The position numbers were made by a program, and so were the translations under genes. The notes below the pieces were generated by a model. The model was not told the origin of the DNA. It did no database searches and saw nothing but the letters and a program-made list of their open reading frames with translations. Of a stretch of 59,015 nt of DNA, positions 35,229 through 44,374 are shown one piece after another; the stretch's first letter is position 1, and every line of letters begins with the position of its first letter. The DNA comes from CAWHPS01 sp963831235 (GTDB taxonomy: Bacteria > Fibrobacterota > OXYB2-FULL-49-7 > JAEUSG01): assembly GCA_963831235.1 (NCBI GenBank), contig CAWHPS010000030.1, forward strand, positions 1-59,015. Direction: 5' to 3'.

Positions 35229-36065
35229 ATGGAAAATGTGTATCTGAGGCGTCCTTACAGTCTAAAGCACGAAGAACTTGATTTCCACCTAAGAAATCCT
35301 GAGACCGGAATAATCATCGGTGCAGAGCCATTTTATTTTCAAGGCACAGAGCGTAATGAATCTGTTCTAATGCTTCATGGATATACCAGCACTCCACGAG
35401 ATCTCCGTGGCCTGGGTGAAAAAATAAACGGATTAGGTTATACTGTAAGTGGTATTTTGCTTCCGGGCCACGGAACAAAGCCCACGGATCTTGATAAAAT
35501 CAAATGGGAGGAATGGTTTGCTGCTGTTAAAGAAGAATATGAGCGGTTACGAAAAAAGACCCCAGTCGTACATGTGGTCGGCTTTTCAATGGGTGGGGCC
35601 CTTGGCTTGCATCTGGCTGCAAACTATTCCATTGGCAAGGTTGTACTTTTAAGCCCTTTTTTTAAAACAGCATATAATAAATGGCATTTGGTTCCGGAGG
35701 AATGGTTGGTTAATACAATAGGGAGATTGCTTCGCCATTTGAAAAAGAAGCATTCAGGAAACTGCAATGATCCTGAAGCACGTAAAAAGCATATTGCATA
35801 TTACCATTATGCCCTTTCATCGATAAATCAGGCGTTAAAACTTGTAAAAGAGGTAAGGTTTGAACTTCCGCTTATTAAAAACAGAATATTAATAATCCAT
35901 GCAAAAGGGGATAAAACAACCAGTCCATCAACAAGTAGGAAGATATTCAATTTATTGCCATCTCAAATAAAAAGATTTGTCTGGCTTCACCATTCCAACC
36001 ACATAATAACCCATGATTATGACAAAGAAATCGTCTTTAGGGAAACATTAAGGTTTCTCTCTTAA
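35229..36065 (+). CDS. Alpha/beta hydrolase, carboxylesterase-like
   Basis: ATG 35229 follows AAGGA. This 278-residue enzyme has the HGYTSTPRD oxyanion-loop segment, the nucleophile elbow GFSMGG, an acidic residue in HAKGDKTTSPST, and a C-terminal His in LHHSNHIITHD. The layout matches the monoacylglycerol lipase/Est30-type carboxylesterase family. It is likely cytoplasmic, as no signal peptide is seen. Substrate unknown. Confidence 0.85.
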   Translation: MENVYLRRPYSLKHEELDFHLRNPETGIIIGAEPFYFQGTERNESVLMLHGYTSTPRDLRGLGEKINGLGYTVSGILLPGHGTKPTDLDKIKWEEWFAAVKEEYERLRKKTPVVHVVGFSMGGALGLHLAANYSIGKVVLLSPFFKTAYNKWHLVPEEWLVNTIGRLLRHLKKKHSGNCNDPEARKKHIAYYHYALSSINQALKLVKEVRFELPLIKNRILIIHAKGDKTTSPSTSRKIFNLLPSQIKRFVWLHHSNHIITHDYDKEIVFRETLRFLS

Positions 36066-36255
36066 TGCTAATAAAAACAAGCTGTTATCATGGTCTGCTT
36101 TGCAAACTATCGAAAATTTATTAAATTAGTCTTGGCTCAAGTATTTTAACTTAATACTATTAAACAGTATAAAGGTAAGCAATAATTCAGCCGATATACT
36201 TAATAGAGAAAAGGAAGAAAACCTTAAATCAAAACCTGAAGGAGGTGATTAATGT

Positions 36256-36552
36256 ATGGAGATATCAATAATAAACAAAGTAGCACAACTTATAACCAAC
36301 CATAAAGTTGATGCTGCATTGGGATACAAAAGGTCCCAACCTGATAAAATTAAAAAGGATTCGTTTGATTTCTCCAATGCCGGTTCAGAGGCTGGTATGA
36401 TTAAAGAGAGGATAAATGCACTTACAGAACAGGAACCGGGCCGGCAGGAAAAATTAGCGAAATTAAAGGCGGCGGTGGAAACAAAACAGTATCATCTTTC
36501 TGAAGATATGGTAAATATAATTGCCGAAAGAATCGCGCAAACATTAATATAA
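36256..36552 (+). CDS. flgM: FlgM-like anti-sigma-28 factor
   Basis: This 98-residue protein starts at ATG 36256 behind AAGGAGGTGA, the strongest ribosome site in the window. The C-terminal half (RQEKLAKLKAAVETKQYHLS, then EDMVNIIAERIAQTLI) matches the FlgM C-terminus that binds sigma-28, while the N-terminal half is polar and likely disordered. FlgM holds back late flagellar genes until hook completion. No flagellar operon is adjacent. A strong terminator follows. Confidence 0.75.
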   Translation: MEISIINKVAQLITNHKVDAALGYKRSQPDKIKKDSFDFSNAGSEAGMIKERINALTEQEPGRQEKLAKLKAAVETKQYHLSEDMVNIIAERIAQTLI

Positions 36553-36598
36553 TACCGGAGGGCCGCTTGATGCATGGACACAAATCGGGTTGTGATTG

Positions 36599-36633
36599 AA
36601 ACCCGCATCATAATACAATGATGCGGGTTTTTT
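36599..36633 (+). terminator. Rho-independent terminator after flgM
   Basis: A 13-bp perfect stem AAACCCGCATCAT/ATGATGCGGGTTT with a 6-base loop is followed by a T-run. It lies 47 bases after the flgM-like stop and isolates it from the kinase genes. Confidence 0.9.
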
Positions 36634-36703
36634 ATTATTTGCCGTTAAAATAACTCTTAAACAGATTTCTTGACATAAAGGCGTTGTTATGTTATCTTAA
36701 AAT

Positions 36704-38506
36704 ATGCCGCACTTGTTTACCGTCATAATTCTCATTGCACTTTTCCTGGTTTTTTTCATTTTCCACATATATTTGATAAAACGTCGTGAAAAATCAAAAA
36801 TATTGAAATCAGTGCTTCAGGAAACCGAATCCATTAACCAGAAGCTTAAGGTAAATGAACAGCTCCTCAAGGAATCCAATAACGCACTGCTTGAAAAAGA
36901 GATGGTCCTTAAAACATCCGAAATGCGTTACCAAATGATATTGGAGCATATGGACAGTGGGATGGCCCTTTACGAGACTGTGGATAATGGAAATGACTTT
37001 GTTTTCAAAGAATTCAATTCAGCTGCGGAAAAGATGACGAAAATAAGCAGAAAGCAGCTTCTTGGCAAAAGAGTGACAGAAGTCTTTCCCGGTATAAATG
37101 AAATGGGGCTCCTTGATGTATTGCGTCGCGTGTCACGTACCGGACAGCCTGAGCTCTTCCCAACCTCGTATTACAGTGATGCGAATCTTAAGGCATGGCA
37201 TTCAAATTATGTTTATAAGTTGGGCAAAAATGAGATTGTCGCTCTTTTCAGTGATGAGTCACGTATTAAAATAGCAGAAAGTGAGCTTATTTCTCTTACC
37301 CGAAGACTTAGCAGCGCCAATGCAGAATTGGAAGAGGCGAACCGCAGGTTAACCGAGACGAACGAACATCTTTTAATGAAAGAAAAGATGCTTCTTGAAA
37401 AGGAGTCACAGTTTCGTCTTATGTCCGAACAGATCAACATCGGCATTGTTTTTATCCAGAATGGCAGGGTTGCATTCGCCAACCAGGGGCTGGCTGATCT
37501 CTGCGGTTATACCATTGAGGAAATGATGGCCTGGCCGGCCCGTGGATTCGCCAAGGTAATTCATCCTGATTATTTAAGCTGGGTAATTGAGTTTAACGAG
37601 CGCCGTGAAAAAGGTGAATATGACATTACTTCCAGGAAAGAAGTGAAGATAATCACCAGTGAAGGACGCATCAGGCCTCTGGAGGTTTTCTCGCGTACGG
37701 TTATATTCAACGGCAAGCATGCAAATCTTATCGCGCTTATCGACATCGAGGCACGAAAGAATGCCGAAGAGAACTTAAGTCGTCTTAATATTGAACTTGA
37801 AACACGGATTAAAGAGCGTACCTTGCAATTGGAAAATGCCAACCGCGATCTTTCAACATTCGCTTATTCGGTGTCTCATGACCTGCGCGCTCCCCTGCGC
37901 AGCATCAATGGATATGCTGAAATTCTTGACGATGAATTTGCCGAATCCTTTTCCGAAAAAGGGAGGGATTATATTAAACGGTTGCGTAATTCGGGTAAAT
38001 ATATGAATAGGCTTATTGAGGATTTTCTTAAACTTTCCCAGGTCACAAGGTCTGACCTTCGGCCTCAGGATGTTGACTTAAGCGTAATTGTCAGGAAAAT
38101 ATCCACTGATCTGAAGACAGGAAGTCCTTCAAGACAGGTTGAGTTTCTTATCCAGGACGGAATTCATGTTAATGGTGATCCATCCCTTCTTGAAATCGCA
38201 CTTAGCAACCTTATCGAGAATTCATGGAAATACACTTCAAAGCATACAACTGCTATAATCTCGTTCGGCATGAACAAAACCGGGGATAAAACCGAATATT
38301 ATGTTAAAGACGATGGTGCGGGTTTCGACATGGTAAATGCGGGAAGGCTTTTCGGCCCGTTCCAGCGCCTCCATTCGGAAAATGATTTTGAGGGGACCGG
38401 CATCGGCCTTGCAATAGTCAAAGCAGTAATGAGCCGCCACAACGGCAGGATAAGGGCTGTAGGCGCAATCGAAAAAGGCGCGGCCTTTTATTTTGAACTG
38501 GGGTGA
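36704..38506 (+). CDS. Membrane-anchored PAS-PAS histidine kinase
   Basis: This 600-residue sensor has one N-terminal TM (LFTVIILIALFLVFFIFHIY) and a coiled segment. A first PAS domain follows (about 80-190, HMDSGMALYETV), then a second coiled coil and a second PAS (about 240-350, INIGIVFIQNGRVAFANQG). HisKA comes next with the phospho-His in YSVSHDLRAPLRSINGY, then HATPase_c (NLIENSWKYT, DDGAGFD, GTGIGLAIVK). It shares little with a periplasmic sensor, so it likely senses inside the cell. It ends just before the next kinase, suggesting a joint pathway. Confidence 0.9.
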   Translation: MPHLFTVIILIALFLVFFIFHIYLIKRREKSKILKSVLQETESINQKLKVNEQLLKESNNALLEKEMVLKTSEMRYQMILEHMDSGMALYETVDNGNDFVFKEFNSAAEKMTKISRKQLLGKRVTEVFPGINEMGLLDVLRRVSRTGQPELFPTSYYSDANLKAWHSNYVYKLGKNEIVALFSDESRIKIAESELISLTRRLSSANAELEEANRRLTETNEHLLMKEKMLLEKESQFRLMSEQINIGIVFIQNGRVAFANQGLADLCGYTIEEMMAWPARGFAKVIHPDYLSWVIEFNERREKGEYDITSRKEVKIITSEGRIRPLEVFSRTVIFNGKHANLIALIDIEARKNAEENLSRLNIELETRIKERTLQLENANRDLSTFAYSVSHDLRAPLRSINGYAEILDDEFAESFSEKGRDYIKRLRNSGKYMNRLIEDFLKLSQVTRSDLRPQDVDLSVIVRKISTDLKTGSPSRQVEFLIQDGIHVNGDPSLLEIALSNLIENSWKYTSKHTTAIISFGMNKTGDKTEYYVKDDGAGFDMVNAGRLFGPFQRLHSENDFEGTGIGLAIVKAVMSRHNGRIRAVGAIEKGAAFYFELG

Positions 38507-38511
38507 TTTTA

Positions 38512-39708
38512 ATGGAAGAAAAAGGGATTCCCGTATTGGGAAAGGAAACAATTTCCCGATTGCTTCGTGTGCTCGTTATAGAGGATTCTGAGGATGATGC
38601 GTTTTTTATCGTGAAGGCTCTTCAGGAAAATGGCCAGGAAATAGAGCACGAGCGGGTTTATACGATTACAGCTTTAACCGAAGCTCTGAATAATAGAAAA
38701 TGGGACATAATCATATCCGATTATTCATTGCCGAATTTTACAGGTCTCGAAGCGATTTCAATCTACAAATCGCTTAAACTCGATATACCGTTTCTGATTG
38801 TCTCGGGCGCAATAGGCGAAGCCATGGCTGTTGAGGCCATGAAGAGCGGCGCGCATGATTACATCATGAAAGACAACCTCACACGGCTTCTTCCAGCGGT
38901 GGAGCGCGAGCTCAAGCAGTCACGCGGGCGTGCAGCTAGGCGCAGGGCGGTGGAAACCATTAAACGCATGAACGAGATGCTGCTCAATGCCAATGAAAAA
39001 TTAAAGGACATGGATGCAATAAAAAACCAGCTGCTTTCCAACGTATCTCATGAGCTCCGCACCCCTCTTGTTGCAATAAGAGGATACACGGAACTTATAC
39101 GTTCAGGCGAATCAGGGCCTCTAAGTCCTCTGCAGGAAAAGCAGCTTGATATATCACTTCGCAATATAGACAAGCTTATATCACTGATAAATAATCTGCT
39201 TGATTTCTCACGCATGCAATTCGACAGGGAAACATGGAACATAAATTCCTTTGACCTGCAGGAACTTCTTATGGAATGTATCAGGTTTCATGGTCCTGCA
39301 ATGGCTGCAAAGAATATTAATATACATACCGAGTATCCGGAAAATAAGATATCCATGAAGTCTGACCGCGATAAGCTTTACAGGGTTTTTAATAACCTAA
39401 TCGACAATGCGGTCAAGTTTACACTCAAGGGCGGTGACATAAGAATAACACTTGAAATGCAAGGGGATAAGGCGGCAATAAATATATCTGACACAGGGCC
39501 TGGAATACCGGTTGACGAACAGAGGAAAATATTTGAACGTTTTTATCAGGGAGATGCCTCGTCAACAAGACGCTATGGAGGTGTGGGGCTGGGGCTTTCT
39601 CTTTGTCACGAGGTTGTGGAATATCTTGGCGGCGAAATAATGCTTGTGTCGAGCGGGAGCCATGGTTCGGTTTTCAGGGTCGTATTGCCTGTGATTTTTT
39701 CAGCTTGA
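38512..39708 (+). CDS. Receiver-histidine kinase hybrid
   Basis: ATG 38512 begins a 398-residue soluble protein. An N-terminal receiver (VLVIEDSEDDAF; phospho-acceptor Asp in IIISDYSLPNFTG; Lys in YIMKDN) leads to a linker helix. A HisKA domain (LLSNVSHELRTPLVAIRGY) and a catalytic HATPase domain (NLIDNAVKFT, DTGPGIP, GVGLGLSLCHE) follow. The kinase would be controlled by phosphorylation of its own receiver, so it may sit below the kinase at 36704, whose stop is five bases upstream. A repeat element follows the gene. Confidence 0.9.
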   Translation: MEEKGIPVLGKETISRLLRVLVIEDSEDDAFFIVKALQENGQEIEHERVYTITALTEALNNRKWDIIISDYSLPNFTGLEAISIYKSLKLDIPFLIVSGAIGEAMAVEAMKSGAHDYIMKDNLTRLLPAVERELKQSRGRAARRRAVETIKRMNEMLLNANEKLKDMDAIKNQLLSNVSHELRTPLVAIRGYTELIRSGESGPLSPLQEKQLDISLRNIDKLISLINNLLDFSRMQFDRETWNINSFDLQELLMECIRFHGPAMAAKNINIHTEYPENKISMKSDRDKLYRVFNNLIDNAVKFTLKGGDIRITLEMQGDKAAINISDTGPGIPVDEQRKIFERFYQGDASSTRRYGGVGLGLSLCHEVVEYLGGEIMLVSSGSHGSVFRVVLPVIFSA

Positions 39709-39756
39709 TCCTGAAAAGGGTGGGGGCAAAAGTCATAAGCGCTAACATAATTGCCG

Positions 39757-39914
39757 CCCGCCGCACAGAGGCGGCGGGACTGAATCATGGGATCATTTAA
39801 GTTTGATGGTGGGGTCAGAGACGACCCTTCCCCGAAATCCACATCCCGAGCCGTCTCTGGCTCGGGCACAAACAATACAAAAACAAAACAGTCCCGCCGC
39901 CTCCGTGCGGCGGG
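39757..39914. repeat. Four-hairpin palindromic element, copy A
   Basis: The ends are 26-bp inverted repeats (39757-39782 and 39889-39914, one mismatch), each itself a hairpin with stem CCCGCCGC/GCGGCGGG. Inside are a hairpin GGGTC-AGAGAC-GACCC (39812-39827) and a hairpin CCCGAGCC-GTCTCT-GGCTCGGG (39845-39866); the two loops are complementary. GCGCTAAC/GTTAGCAC extends the symmetry outward, and GGGGNCAAAAGTC is repeated directly on both flanks (39722 and 39934). It lies between convergent genes. Copy B is at 50412-50554. Confidence 0.8.
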
Positions 39915-39953
39915 ATGATAAGTTAGCACATTCGGGGTCAAAAGTCTTTGAAC

Positions 39954-40943
39954 TTAACAGAATGCAATAAAGTCTCTAATTGGTGATAAGCCTTGCCCTG
40001 TAAGGGTTTTTTCAGCCGTATCCCGTCCGGTTCTTGCGGCAGTGGCAAGGACAAAGAATGAATTGCAAAATTCAGTGCTTTTCTTCACTGGTTTTCCGTA
40101 AAGAAATTTCTCCCTGATGAATTCAGGGCTTGCTGTAAACCCCTGCACATTTATTCCTGCTTTTATAAGTGCCTTATAAAGGGCTTTGCCGTTTTTGCCG
40201 ATTCCCCATATTATGATGTTTTTGCCATCATAAGGACGGATTTTGGCAAAGTAATTCGCTTTGATCTCAAAGAAACGCTGACACCTAAGTTCCGGAGCAG
40301 TCCTTGAAAGCCTTTTTCCATGGTCGCGCCATTGGAGCAACATTTCCTCATGTTTGCCGAAACGTAGTCCTTTATGGAAGGCCTTAAGGGTAAGATTGTA
40401 ATCATCTGGATACACACCCTCATCATATCCTCCGAGACCGCGTATTGTGGATAGTTTCATGAAGATTGTAGGTGAAGGGATTGGGTCTTCTATAAAAATA
40501 TTTCTTATAATTTCTTCATGCCGTACAAGACCGTTTATCCATTTCTCGTAATTTTTATGTCCTGGTATCTGCATGCCTTCGCAATTGAATATTTCCACGC
40601 ATGTCCCTGCAATGTCAATATCAGATTCTGTCAAGAGTTCCAATTCCAGTTTAATCCGATCCGGGTGAGAAATATCATCCGCATCCATTCGCGCAAAGAA
40701 TTTACCTTGGGCCGCCTTTATCCCATGGTTCATTGCAGTAAATACGCCTGAATGGGGGATATGTATTATTTGCAGGCGGAAATCGTTGAATTGTTCGAGT
40801 ATGGAGGCGGAACCATCTGTTGAGCCGTCGTTTACAGCGATTAGCTCAAGGTCGTCCATTGTCTGGGACAGGATACTTTGCACCGCCTCTTTTAAAAATG
40901 GAGCCGCATTGAAAACGGGCATTATGACTGAAACAGGAATCAT
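39954..40943 (-). CDS. Family 2 glycosyltransferase with C-terminal nucleotide-fold extension
   Basis: This 329-residue protein has the GT-A fold: VSVIMPVFNAAPFLKEAVQS at the start, VNDGSTDGS, and the DxD-type metal site in FARMDADDISHPDR. After about residue 235 an extra segment looks like the start of a Rossmann unit (NIIIWGIGKNGKALYKALIK) and ends in IRDFIAFC. It probably transfers a sugar in surface glycan synthesis. It overlaps the kinase-like gene's stop by four bases and is last in a five-gene operon. Confidence 0.85.
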   Translation of the reverse strand: MIPVSVIMPVFNAAPFLKEAVQSILSQTMDDLELIAVNDGSTDGSASILEQFNDFRLQIIHIPHSGVFTAMNHGIKAAQGKFFARMDADDISHPDRIKLELELLTESDIDIAGTCVEIFNCEGMQIPGHKNYEKWINGLVRHEEIIRNIFIEDPIPSPTIFMKLSTIRGLGGYDEGVYPDDYNLTLKAFHKGLRFGKHEEMLLQWRDHGKRLSRTAPELRCQRFFEIKANYFAKIRPYDGKNIIIWGIGKNGKALYKALIKAGINVQGFTASPEFIREKFLYGKPVKKSTEFCNSFFVLATAARTGRDTAEKTLTGQGLSPIRDFIAFC

Positions 40944-42616
40944 AATCTACGAATAAATTCAAAATTGCACAACCTGACATCAGGCAGCCCTTCCTTGTCC
41001 ATTATCAGACTTCCGTCGGCGTTAACGGACAGGAGCAGATGGTCTCCCTTCATTTTGAGGTCTTCAAAGCCCGCTCTTGCCAAAAGGCGCTTTTTACGGT
41101 CCAATAATTGTGTGAACACCTCATCATCAATAAGTCCTGCTTTCAGACCGTCAATAAGGTTCACGCCCTTTTTGTAGATTTCATCGGTACGCTCAGCATT
41201 GCATATGGGGCCAACCCAGTATCCCCAGACAGTAATGTAATTGTGGTCACGGCTTAATACCGGAATACCATCGTGCATGAAAATGCTTGAGTGTGATTCG
41301 AATCTGCTGTTGTCCTGGGGAGCGCTTTCATCCGAACGCTTGTGCCCGGTCATGTAAATGGCCCGCGGAAATATCGTCCGGAGGCCCATATTGGACAGTT
41401 CGAGGGCGATTGCGAATTCCTCGAACGGGCTGTTGTACCCGAATTTACGGACCTCCCTGTCTTCAGGAGGGTCTCCTACGCTGCTAACCCTCCATACCAG
41501 ATGGACTTTGTCCTTGGTCCGTGTATGGTAGATTTCCCTTGTTGCCGATAATTTTGTCCGCGGGGTGCGCCTCCATCGCTCTGGCAGAAAGAAATCAAAT
41601 AGATCAGGATCATTCCCAACTACCCACACTATACCATTCGTGCTTTCCGTTGAACCGTACACATAATCCACTCCGAATATATTGATGTGGTTAAGGTGGG
41701 CCGGAAAGGAGTCCTGTCTGGTCATGAAGAAACGGTCGGATTGGCGTTTCAGGTAGTCAGCGCGCCTGCGGGCCCTGGTCTTTTCTTCGTTCTCAGGCGT
41801 CCGCTCAAGGAGTTCGAAATCAACCAGGGCATATTCGATATTCTGCCTCCGGTTGCGTATTATACGGCCGTTCTGATCTCTTCTTACTATGATATGTTGT
41901 GGCTTCATATCAAGAATGCGGTAACCGCTTTGTTCGAGCCGCTTGTTGACATCTTCCGTAACTGATAAAAGGTTGGCCGGAAGTTCATTTTCAGGTAAGG
42001 TATCTTTGAATGCTTCCACAATTGAAACGCCTTTGACCCATTCATAGATCATTATATACTGACGGCAGATGTCAAGTTCCACGTCCCTGAATTTGGCTTT
42101 CTTTCTTTCGATTATGGATGTTGACCGTCCTGTCTGCCACAGCAGCAGGCGGTCAGGGGGCACATATATACCAAGGGGTTTGTGCGTGCGGATTATTCCA
42201 TGCGTCCTGTTCTCCCTCATCTCCATGACAAGGGAAAATTCCTCATAGGGCGTGTTGAATTCGGCATTCACGAATTTATTCAGCATGAAAGTGTTGCCCG
42301 GAACATCCTCGCCCACCCGGCACCACTTGACAACCACGTCTTTCTGGATGTTTTTTATAGGTTTTGTTTTGACCTTGTAAACGGTACTTGTTCCTTCAAG
42401 TTTTTCACGGTTGTTATGGAACCATTCTCCGGCGTGCCAGTTTTCCGGTCTTAGACTGTCAAGAAACGGCACTCCATAACGGGTAAGGTAAAGATCCCCT
42501 CCATCCGATATCTTGACGTGAAGATAATCAACACCCAGTAGTTTTACAACATCGGTGCCATAAGGGACCTCGGTCCCGTAAAACAGCTGATATGATCCCG
42601 GTGCGGCCTGGGACAT
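40940..42616 (-). CDS. Tandem-duplicated kinase-like protein
   Basis: Start ATG 42616 lies eight bases after the STAS stop; a GTG at 42667 is possible. The 558-residue protein has two copies of one domain, each opening with FGVDY-like or LLGVDY-like sequence and an F(N)xP(Y/F)EEF helix. Copy 1 has kinase-type features: VVVKW (Lys), YEEF (Glu), hinge IMIYEWVKG, LDMKPQHIIV (catalytic loop) and VDFE (metal Asp), resembling lipopolysaccharide or RIO/ABC1 kinases. Copy 2 has DLKMKGDH and NFEF, so its metal Asp is lost and it is probably a pseudokinase. Substrate unknown. Context: STAS proteins, a beta-CASP nuclease and a glycosyltransferase. Confidence 0.6.
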   Translation of the reverse strand: MSQAAPGSYQLFYGTEVPYGTDVVKLLGVDYLHVKISDGGDLYLTRYGVPFLDSLRPENWHAGEWFHNNREKLEGTSTVYKVKTKPIKNIQKDVVVKWCRVGEDVPGNTFMLNKFVNAEFNTPYEEFSLVMEMRENRTHGIIRTHKPLGIYVPPDRLLLWQTGRSTSIIERKKAKFRDVELDICRQYIMIYEWVKGVSIVEAFKDTLPENELPANLLSVTEDVNKRLEQSGYRILDMKPQHIIVRRDQNGRIIRNRRQNIEYALVDFELLERTPENEEKTRARRRADYLKRQSDRFFMTRQDSFPAHLNHINIFGVDYVYGSTESTNGIVWVVGNDPDLFDFFLPERWRRTPRTKLSATREIYHTRTKDKVHLVWRVSSVGDPPEDREVRKFGYNSPFEEFAIALELSNMGLRTIFPRAIYMTGHKRSDESAPQDNSRFESHSSIFMHDGIPVLSRDHNYITVWGYWVGPICNAERTDEIYKKGVNLIDGLKAGLIDDEVFTQLLDRKKRLLARAGFEDLKMKGDHLLLSVNADGSLIMDKEGLPDVRLCNFEFIRRL

Positions 42617-42623
42617 GGTTGTG

Positions 42624-42980
42624 TTAATTGGTGAGTTTGCCCTGATAGGCGAGGAGTTCTTCGTCACTGTTGAAGATATTCAATATGTTGTGCAGGTTGG
42701 CAATCCGAATGACGTCGTTTACCTCGCGATTTGGTTCAAGAAGACAGATTTCGCCCTTCTTGTTCCTTATCTTTTTGATGTTCTTCAGAAGTACACTTAT
42801 GGCACCGCTGTAGATATAAGAGATTTTTTCAAAACGAAGGGCTATAAAGAGGTGCCCCTGGTTTATTAGTCCATCAATGAAAATATCAAGTTCCTGCAGG
42901 TCCGCAATCACGGTGAATTCATCTGAAATGTCGATCACCATGAACTTATCGACTTTGTGTCTTTTGTTTATCATAATCAT
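42624..42980 (-). CDS. STAS-domain protein
   Basis: This 118-residue protein starts in an ATGA overlap with the beta-CASP gene. It has the STAS anti-sigma-antagonist fold: alternating strands and helices with IALRFEKISYIYSGAISVLL in the position of the phosphorylatable DxSxLD-type helix. A Tyr/Ser pair stands in place of the usual Asp-Ser. Such proteins relay phosphorylation signals. It probably works with the double-STAS protein at 44371. Confidence 0.75.
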   Translation of the reverse strand: MIMINKRHKVDKFMVIDISDEFTVIADLQELDIFIDGLINQGHLFIALRFEKISYIYSGAISVLLKNIKKIRNKKGEICLLEPNREVNDVIRIANLHNILNIFNSDEELLAYQGKLTN

Positions 42981-44374
42981 ATTTCGGCTGTATGGTTTAA
43001 TTCAGGGTATTGAACGTTTTCATACCCCTGGCTTCTTATAGCATCTTTTAACGTTAGTACCTCTTCAGGTTCGCCATGTACCAGGAATATGCTCTTTAGT
43101 TTTTCAGGTGGTGTGGCTTTTATATAGTCAAGTATATCCCTGCGGTCTGCGTGAGCGCTGAAGTTGTCCATGATTCTTATGCGGCATTTGATATGATGGG
43201 GTTCACCCAGGATTTTAACATCTTTTTCTCCGTCCATTATTTTGCGGGCAAGAGTATGTTTTGCAGCGTAACCGATGAAAAGCACCAGGGTGCTTTGTTT
43301 GTCAACACTGTTTCTTAAATGGTGGAGGATTCTGCCTCCTTCGCACATCCCTGATGCTGATATTATTATGTGTGGAAAGGCGAGGCTGTTCAGCTTTTTA
43401 GACTCCTCGGAATCCTGTATATAAGTGAGCCTTCGGAAAGAAAAAGGGTCTTCGTTTCCCTGAAGAAAAACGCGATCAGCTTCGAGATTAAATATTTCAG
43501 GGTGTGTCCTGTAAATGTCGGTAGCTTTACAAGAGAGCGGGCTGTCTACGAAAATAGGCACCTCGGGAATCCGGTTTTGATTAAACAGCTTATGCAGAAG
43601 ATAAACGATTATCTGCGTCCTGCCGATTGCGAATGCCGGGATGATGAGCTTTCCACCGCTTGCAAAGGTTTCGCGAATGATTTTACAGAGTTCCTCTTCA
43701 ACGATATCAAAGGCCCCGTGCTGGCGGCCTCCATAAGTGCTTTCAATAATAAGGGCATCCAGATCGTCCAGCACAACAGGATCTCTTGTTATGGGCATAT
43801 TGGCTCGTCCTATATCTCCGGAGTATCCCACACGAAGTTTTCGCCCTTTGTCGTTTATCTCAAGAAGGATTCCAGCTGATCCTAAAATGTGGCCTGCGTC
43901 AGAAAATGTTGCCTCAACTCCTTGCATGGGGGAGAAGGACTTATTGTAATCCTTTTCAACGAAAAATTGATATGTTGCTTCGGCTTCCTCAATGGTGTAA
44001 AGAGGTTTTACTGGGGCTTGTCCATTCTTTTTCCGTATTTTATTTACCCATTCAAGATCATGCATCTGCAGAAACGCTGAATCACGCAGCATTATCCTGC
44101 AGAGCTCAATGGTACCAGGTGTTGCGTAAATGGGTCCTTTGAATCCCTGTTTAACGAGATTGGGCAGGTTTCCGCTGTGGTCCATGTGCGCGTGAGAGAG
44201 GATAACAGCCTGGACAGAGGAAGGAGAAAAGGGGAAATTCAGATTTCGGTTGTATGCTTCCTCACGCCTTCCCTGAAAAAGGCCGCAGTCAAGGAGGATG
44301 CTTTTACCGTTTATAGTAATCAAATGCTGTGAGCCTGTAACTGTTTGTGCGGCGCCGCAGAATTGAATTTTCAT
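42977..44374 (-). CDS. Metallo-beta-lactamase/beta-CASP RNase
   Basis: This 465-residue protein matches the TTHA0252/Ysh1-type RNA-processing nucleases: ILSHAHMDHSGNLPNLV (HxHxDH zinc site), DAGHILGSAG, GYSGDIGR, beta-CASP motif A (IIESTYGG), SASGMCEGGR, and the last zinc His in FSAHADRRD. It is full length. Enzymes of this group cleave or trim RNA. It overlaps its neighbours by four bases on both sides, in an operon with STAS proteins and a kinase-like protein. Confidence 0.9.
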   Translation of the reverse strand: MKIQFCGAAQTVTGSQHLITINGKSILLDCGLFQGRREEAYNRNLNFPFSPSSVQAVILSHAHMDHSGNLPNLVKQGFKGPIYATPGTIELCRIMLRDSAFLQMHDLEWVNKIRKKNGQAPVKPLYTIEEAEATYQFFVEKDYNKSFSPMQGVEATFSDAGHILGSAGILLEINDKGRKLRVGYSGDIGRANMPITRDPVVLDDLDALIIESTYGGRQHGAFDIVEEELCKIIRETFASGGKLIIPAFAIGRTQIIVYLLHKLFNQNRIPEVPIFVDSPLSCKATDIYRTHPEIFNLEADRVFLQGNEDPFSFRRLTYIQDSEESKKLNSLAFPHIIISASGMCEGGRILHHLRNSVDKQSTLVLFIGYAAKHTLARKIMDGEKDVKILGEPHHIKCRIRIMDNFSAHADRRDILDYIKATPPEKLKSIFLVHGEPEEVLTLKDAIRSQGYENVQYPELNHTAEI

